The notes under the pieces: model-generated
The model's database searches: none
What the model saw: the letters and a program-made list of their open reading frames with translations, nothing else
Told to the model about the DNA's origin: nothing
Position numbers and translations under genes: made by a program
NCBI GenBank assembly: GCA_022448245.1
Contig: JAKVCO010000014.1
Coordinates: 1 to 64,000 of the forward strand
Direction of reading: 5' to 3'
Source: Paracoccaceae bacterium
Lineage (GTDB): Bacteria > Pseudomonadota > Alphaproteobacteria > Rhodobacterales > Rhodobacteraceae
DNA: 64,000 bases
Shown here: piece after piece, positions 59,788-64,000 of the stretch
Layout of the letters: the number at the start of each line of letters is the position of its first letter
How positions within the stretch are numbered: the stretch's first letter is position 1

Positions 59788-61044
59788 GTGGCTGATATGG
59801 CCCTTCATGGGGTGAGGCGGCCGCTGATTGTGCGCCATCCCTCCCTTCTGATTTTCCTTACTTGTCTTGCGCTCTTCACCGTCGCCGTGACGCTGTTGGC
59901 GGAAGGTGTGGGGATGGGAGTGATCTCCACCTCTTTTGTGAAGACGCTGGGCAAGACGCTGTGTCTTTGCCTTGTAGCGCTCGCGATGGATTTGGTGTGG
60001 GGCTACACGGGGATCCTGTCGCTTGGGCACATGGCGTTCTTCGGCATTGGTGGCTACGCGATCGGCATGTGGCTGATGTATGCGCGCACCGAGATCATCG
60101 TGCGCGATAGCCTGGCACAGGCGCCCCTGCCCCCCACAGTGACTGAGATATCAGACGGGATCGCCAACCAGATTTTTGGGGTTGTGGGCGCCTCTGAGTT
60201 TCCTGCAATTTGGGCGCTTGCGCATTCTTTCCCGGCGCAGCTGGCCTTTGTGGTGCTGGTCCCGGGGCTTTTGGCGCTGATCTTTGGTTGGCTCGCGTTC
60301 CGGTCGCGGGTGACGGGCGTCTACCTCTCAATCCTGACGCAGGCGATGACGCTGGCTCTGTCGCTTTACCTTTTCCAGAACGACAGTGGTTTGCGCGGAA
60401 ACAACGGGTTGTCTGGCCTTCAGAACCTGCCAGGGTTCGATGACGTTCCGCAGTCCAGCGTTTCCATCGCTTTCTTCTGGGCGTCGGCGCTGGCGTTGGC
60501 TTTGGGCTATCTTCTTTGCTCCTTCATCGTGTCGGGCAAGTTTGGCTCCGTGTTGCGGGCGATCCGCGATGACGAAGCGCGGGTCCGCTTCCTTGGGTAT
60601 TCGGTGGAGGCCTATAAGCTCATTGTTTTCGTTATTACCGCGATGATCGCGGGCGTGGCGGGCGCGCTCTATTACCCGCAGGCAGGTATCATCAATCCAG
60701 CCGAGATCGCGCCCATTGCCTCGATCTACCTTGCGGTCTGGGTGGCGATTGGTGGGCGGGGGCGCCTTTATGGGGCCGTCATCGGCACGGCGTTTGTCTC
60801 GCTCCTGAGCTCCTGGTTCACGGGCGGGCAAGCGCCTGACATCAATCTGGGCTTTGCTGTCATTCAGTGGGTGGATTGGTGGACGATCCTCCTGGGCCTC
60901 TCCTTCGTGGCCGTCACCCTCTTCGCGCCCAAGGGCATCGGCGGGCTCATCGATCTGATTGAGGAGCGTCGCAGTCCGGATCGCCATGGCGCGGATCTTG
61001 GCCCCGACGCAGGCGCGCTGCGCGAGAAGGAGGCCAGCAAGTGA
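59788..61044 (+). CDS. urtC: Urea ABC transporter permease UrtC
   Basis: A 418-residue LivM-type permease starting at GTG 59788 after AAGGAGG. KTLGKTLCLCLVALAMDLVWGYTGILSLGHMAFFGIGGYAIGMWL is read as the conserved N-terminal membrane core, and VLRAIRDDEARVRFLGYSVEAYK is the ATPase-contact loop. Family UrtC proteins are longer than LivM at the C-terminus, as here (EERRSPDRHGADLG...). It pairs with UrtB in the membrane. The TGA stop overlaps the GTG start of urtD. Confidence 0.95.
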   Translation: MADMALHGVRRPLIVRHPSLLIFLTCLALFTVAVTLLAEGVGMGVISTSFVKTLGKTLCLCLVALAMDLVWGYTGILSLGHMAFFGIGGYAIGMWLMYARTEIIVRDSLAQAPLPPTVTEISDGIANQIFGVVGASEFPAIWALAHSFPAQLAFVVLVPGLLALIFGWLAFRSRVTGVYLSILTQAMTLALSLYLFQNDSGLRGNNGLSGLQNLPGFDDVPQSSVSIAFFWASALALALGYLLCSFIVSGKFGSVLRAIRDDEARVRFLGYSVEAYKLIVFVITAMIAGVAGALYYPQAGIINPAEIAPIASIYLAVWVAIGGRGRLYGAVIGTAFVSLLSSWFTGGQAPDINLGFAVIQWVDWWTILLGLSFVAVTLFAPKGIGGLIDLIEERRSPDRHGADLGPDAGALREKEASK

Positions 61045-61781
61045 GCATGCTTCTCGAGGTTGATGGTGTCTCGGTCAGCTTTGACGGGTTCAAGGCGATC
61101 AACAATCTGACCTTCCAGATTGGCGAGGCAGAGATGCGGGCCGTCATTGGGCCGAACGGTGCAGGCAAGACCACGTTTATGGACATCGTTACCGGCAAGA
61201 CGCGGCCGGACGAAGGCAAGGTGATCTGGGGCGAGAAGTCTCAGAACCTGCTGGCCATGACCGAAGCGCAGATTGCGCAGGCGGGCATTGGGCGGAAGTT
61301 CCAGCGCCCCACAGTGTTTGAAAACCAGACGGTTGCAGAGAACCTGATGCTCGCGCTGAAAAACGCGCGGGGGCCGTTTTCTGTGCTGCGCTTCAAGGCG
61401 GCGGCGCAAGATCGGGAGAAAGTAGCGGAGCTGGCAGACCAGATCGGTCTGCTGGGGGCATTGGCGCGCAAGTCGGGCGAGCTCTCCCACGGGCAAAAGC
61501 AGTGGCTTGAGATCGGGATGCTCCTAGCGCAGGATCCGCAGCTTTTGCTTGTCGACGAGCCGGCCGCGGGCATGACGCCCGATGAGCGCGAGCATACGAC
61601 AGAGATCCTTGTGGAAGCAGCCAAGACCCGCGCGGTTGTCGTCGTGGAGCACGATATGGAATTTGTGCGCCGCCTCAATTGCCGGGTGACAGTGCTGCAC
61701 GAGGGGTCTGTGCTGGCCGAAGGGTCGCTTGACCATGTGACCTCCGACGAACGTGTGATTGAGGTGTATCTTGGCCGATAG
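61041..61781 (+). CDS. urtD: Urea ABC transporter ATP-binding protein UrtD
   Basis: A 246-residue LivG-type ATPase starting at GTG 61041 in the overlap with urtC. Walker A is GPNGAGKT (residues 37-44). GIGRKFQRPTVFENQTVAENLML is the Q-loop region typical of UrtD, LSHGQKQWLEIGM is the signature with H in place of G, and LLLVDEPAAGMT is Walker B followed by the H-loop in VVVVEHDMEFVR. It powers urea import with UrtE. The stop lies inside the beginning of urtE. Confidence 0.95.
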   Translation: MSMLLEVDGVSVSFDGFKAINNLTFQIGEAEMRAVIGPNGAGKTTFMDIVTGKTRPDEGKVIWGEKSQNLLAMTEAQIAQAGIGRKFQRPTVFENQTVAENLMLALKNARGPFSVLRFKAAAQDREKVAELADQIGLLGALARKSGELSHGQKQWLEIGMLLAQDPQLLLVDEPAAGMTPDEREHTTEILVEAAKTRAVVVVEHDMEFVRRLNCRVTVLHEGSVLAEGSLDHVTSDERVIEVYLGR

Positions 61782-62478
61782 TCTTCTCAAAGCGCAGGGG
61801 CTGACGCTGCACTACGGCGGCAGTCAAATTCTGCGGGGCGTGGATGTGAGCGCAGCCAAAGGCCAGGTGACCTGCGTGATGGGCACGAATGGTGTGGGCA
61901 AGACCTCGCTTCTGAAGGCGCTGAGTGGCACGCACCCGCGGTCGGGCGGCAGCATAACACTCGATGGCGAGGCCGTTGAGAAGTCAGGCGCCCATGCGCT
62001 GGCCCGCAAGGGTGTGGCCTATGTTCCCCAGGGTCGCGAGATCTTTCCGTTTCTCACAGTGCGCGAGAACCTTGAGACCGGCTTCGCTTGCCTGCCGAAG
62101 TCCGAGCATCACATCCCCGACGAGATCTTTGAGCTGTTCCCTATCCTGAAAGACTTTCTCGCCCGGCGCGGCGGGGACCTGTCCGGCGGACAACAGCAGC
62201 AGCTCGCCATCGCGCGGGCGCTGATCACGCGGCCGAAGCTTCTGCTCCTCGATGAACCCACCGAGGGCATTCAGCCCAACATCATCAAACAGATCGGCAA
62301 GGTGATCGAAAAGCTGCGCGAGCGCGGCGACATGGCGATAATCCTTGTGGAACAGTTCTTCGACTTTGCGCATGCTTTGGGCGACCGTTTCGTTGTCCTT
62401 GAACGCGGGGCCGTGAAGCTGACCGGCGGGCGCGATGAGATCGACGCAGCCACGCTGAAGGAGGCCGTCAGCGTCTGA
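61771..62478 (+). CDS. urtE: Urea ABC transporter ATP-binding protein UrtE
   Basis: A 235-residue LivF-type ATPase. TTG 61771 is the likely start, overlapping urtD by 11 bases and giving ADSLLKAQGLTLHYGGSQ, the normal family N-terminus. A TTG at 61759 would add four residues. Walker A is GTNGVGKT (residues 38-45). GVAYVPQGREIFPFLTVRENL is the Q-loop region, LSGGQQQQLAIARAL is the signature and LLLLDEPTEGIQPNI is Walker B. It is the last gene of the urea transporter operon. No urease genes follow in the window. Confidence 0.94.
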   Translation: MADSLLKAQGLTLHYGGSQILRGVDVSAAKGQVTCVMGTNGVGKTSLLKALSGTHPRSGGSITLDGEAVEKSGAHALARKGVAYVPQGREIFPFLTVRENLETGFACLPKSEHHIPDEIFELFPILKDFLARRGGDLSGGQQQQLAIARALITRPKLLLLDEPTEGIQPNIIKQIGKVIEKLRERGDMAIILVEQFFDFAHALGDRFVVLERGAVKLTGGRDEIDAATLKEAVSV

Positions 62479-62590
62479 CCCCACCTCGCTCACGGAACAC
62501 CGGGGCGAGATCACATGTCTGTAAACTATCGCCTACACTGCGAATTCTGTATCCCCTTGGCAGCAGAGTCTCGCTAAAGCTTGCGCACAT

Positions 62591-63205
62591 ATGTTTGACG
62601 CCCAGATAAGACCGCTCATCGACCCCCCGCTGAACGCGCTTGGCCGCGCGCTCGCGGGGCGTGGTGTGACGGCTGATGGGGTCACACTGGGGGGGCTTGC
62701 GCTAGGTCTGCTGGCGGCTGTGGCAATCGTCTTTCAGGCCTACACGCTGGCCTTGATCCTCATTCTTTTGTCCCGTTTAGCGGACGGCTTGGACGGAGCT
62801 GTAGCGCGAGCGACGCGCAAAACGGACTTCGGCGGATACCTCGATATCACGTGCGATTTTCTCTTCTACGGCGCGATCCCGATGGCGTTTGTCTGGGCCG
62901 ACCCTTCGGCCAATGCGGCTGCTGGCGCGTTCCTCCTCACCAGCTTTTACTTCAACGGGGCGACGTTCCTCGGCTACGCGATCATGGCCGAAAAGCATGA
63001 AATCACGACGGAGGAACGCGGCTCCAAATCGCTCTACTTCACAGGCGGGCTCCTTGAAGGGTTCGAGACGATCGCCTTCTTCTGCCTGCTCTGCCTCATC
63101 CCCACATGGTTCGCGCCCCTTGCATGGGCGTTCGGAACCCTGTGCTTCATAACCGCTGCGTCTCGTATCGTATTGGCGCGGCAAGTCTTTGCACCTGACG
63201 ACTAA
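62591..63205 (+). CDS. CDP-alcohol phosphatidyltransferase family protein (YnjF-like)
   Basis: A 204-residue inner-membrane protein with about six helices. The catalytic CDP-alcohol phosphotransferase motif is visible near residues 64-88: D-x2-D-G-x2-A-R, then seven residues, G-x3-D-x3-D. The arrangement holds all metal-binding aspartates with a spacer one residue shorter than in PgsA. Family enzymes join a CDP-linked lipid to an alcohol to make phospholipid headgroups. Its position right before a YnjB-like binding protein resembles the E. coli ynj cluster, where ynjF encodes this family. The lipid product is unknown. Confidence 0.88.
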   Translation: MFDAQIRPLIDPPLNALGRALAGRGVTADGVTLGGLALGLLAAVAIVFQAYTLALILILLSRLADGLDGAVARATRKTDFGGYLDITCDFLFYGAIPMAFVWADPSANAAAGAFLLTSFYFNGATFLGYAIMAEKHEITTEERGSKSLYFTGGLLEGFETIAFFCLLCLIPTWFAPLAWAFGTLCFITAASRIVLARQVFAPDD

Positions 63206-63217
63206 GAAGGACATCCC

Positions 63218-64000
63218 ATGAAACACATACTCGCAGCGGCCATGGTCACCCTCGGCGGCGCCGCATTCGCAGAGCCTAACCCCGCAGATTGGGACGCCGT
63301 CCTGAAAGAGGCCCAAGGCGAAATCGTCTACTGGCACGCCTGGGGCGGCGCCACGACGACGAACGATTTCATCGCTTGGGTCGGTGAGCGCGTGATGAAC
63401 GACTACGGCGTAGCGCTTGAGCATGTGAAGCTCACTGACACCGCCGACGCCGTCTCGCGCGTGGTGGCCGAGAATGCTGCGGGAACGGACGCAGGCGGCG
63501 CCGTGGACATGATCTGGATCAACGGTGAGAACTTCATCGCGCTCAAAGACGCAGACCTTCTCTTCGGCCCCTTCGCGGAGCAACTGCCGAACTGGGAGCT
63601 CGTGGACGCCGAAGGCAAGCCCGTCACCGTGGATTTTACCGTCCCGACTGATGGCTATGAGAGCCCTTGGGCCGCCGCACAGGTCGTCTTCATCTACGAC
63701 AGCGAAACGCTGAGCGAGCCGCCGACCTCCGCCGAGGCGATTGCAGAGTGGGCCGCCGCCAACCCTGGTCGATTCACCTTCCCGCAGCCGCCCGACTTCC
63801 TCGGCACGACCTTCCTCAAGCAGATGCTCTTTGAGCTAGTTGAGGACACCGACCGCCTGCAAGAGGACGCAGGCGATGACTACGCTGAGGTGACGGCGCC
63901 GCTTTGGGCCTGGCTCGAAGAGACGACGCCCAACATGTGGCGTGGCGGTCGTGCCTACCCGCAGTCTGGCCCGCGCCAGCTGCAGCTGATCAACGATGGT
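63218..64000 (+). CDS. YnjB-like ABC transporter substrate-binding protein, 3' end outside window
   Basis: An open frame of 261 codons from ATG 63218 runs off the right edge. The signal peptide is KHILAAAMVTLGGAAFA, followed by WDAVLKEAQGEIVYWHAWGG, typical of YnjB and thiamine/iron-type binding proteins. GGAVDMIWINGENFIALKDADLLFGPFAEQLPNW and FTVPTDGYESPWAAAQVVFIYD fit the same family. AGAAGGA precedes the ATG, and only 12 bases separate it from the CDP-alcohol phosphatidyltransferase gene, so the two are likely co-transcribed. The ligand is unknown. Confidence 0.88.
   Translation, partial: MKHILAAAMVTLGGAAFAEPNPADWDAVLKEAQGEIVYWHAWGGATTTNDFIAWVGERVMNDYGVALEHVKLTDTADAVSRVVAENAAGTDAGGAVDMIWINGENFIALKDADLLFGPFAEQLPNWELVDAEGKPVTVDFTVPTDGYESPWAAAQVVFIYDSETLSEPPTSAEAIAEWAAANPGRFTFPQPPDFLGTTFLKQMLFELVEDTDRLQEDAGDDYAEVTAPLWAWLEETTPNMWRGGRAYPQSGPRQLQLINDG

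Noticed and set aside
62479-62590. Urease genes expected after urtABCDE.
   Set aside because: Only a 112-base gap and then an unrelated phosphatidyltransferase gene follow. Any urease must lie elsewhere in the genome.

Overview
The window reads as chromosomal DNA from a Rhodobacteraceae alphaproteobacterium, most likely of the marine Roseobacter group. The reasons are high GC, dense gene packing with ATGA/GTGA/TGATG overlaps, an alpha-glucosidase-glgB-glgC-glgA-glgX-pgm order, a urtABCDE urea transporter, TRAP transporters, several phytanoyl-CoA dioxygenase (PhyH) genes, and an Irr-type iron-control box. No rRNA, tRNA, CRISPR array, insertion sequence or phage gene was recognised. The genus is not claimed.

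Layout. 1-2721: a chemoreceptor gene leaving the left edge. 2840-10431: YcaQ-type DNA glycosylase, a small catabolic set (FAH-family hydrolase, sulfatase/phosphonate monoester hydrolase, HpcH/HpaI aldolase), a single-domain globin, a type II NADH dehydrogenase and an FMN-dependent lactate-type dehydrogenase behind a perfect inverted repeat. 10519-16229: the tamA-tamB envelope-assembly pair. 16373-26673: an intact glycogen operon on the plus strand, preceded by a strong leader hairpin. It encodes ADP-glucose synthesis (GlgC), polymerisation (GlgA), branching (GlgB), debranching (GlgX), glucose-phosphate interconversion (Pgm) and an alpha-glucosidase.

26684-38637 is a decaying block. A GH38 alpha-mannosidase, a double-domain ABC ATPase, two permeases, a family 5 binding protein and a divergent AraC regulator are all broken by nonsense codons, frameshifts or deletion. 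Two PhyH-type dioxygenases and a metallo-beta-lactamase-fold hydrolase among them remain open. The gene set suggests a former mannose-containing oligosaccharide uptake and hydrolysis system that has been lost.

38634-52047: an apparently functional sugar-acid or carboxylate catabolic region. It holds a DMT exporter, two beta-hydroxyacid dehydrogenases, a UxaA-type dehydratase, a third PhyH protein, a complete TRAP transporter with unusually large membrane subunits, two mandelate racemase/enolase-superfamily enzymes, a TIM-barrel isomerase and a Gfo/Idh/MocA dehydrogenase. A terminator-like hairpin between the binding-protein gene and the rest probably sets their expression ratio. 52082-53844: an iron-related patch with hemP, which is only 56 codons, a DUF1289 protein, and dps under a perfect TTTAGAA-N3-TTCTAAA box. 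53938-56111: a GMC oxidoreductase and a small secreted protein. 56463-62478: urtABCDE. 62591-64000: a CDP-alcohol phosphatidyltransferase followed by a YnjB-like binding protein leaving the right edge.
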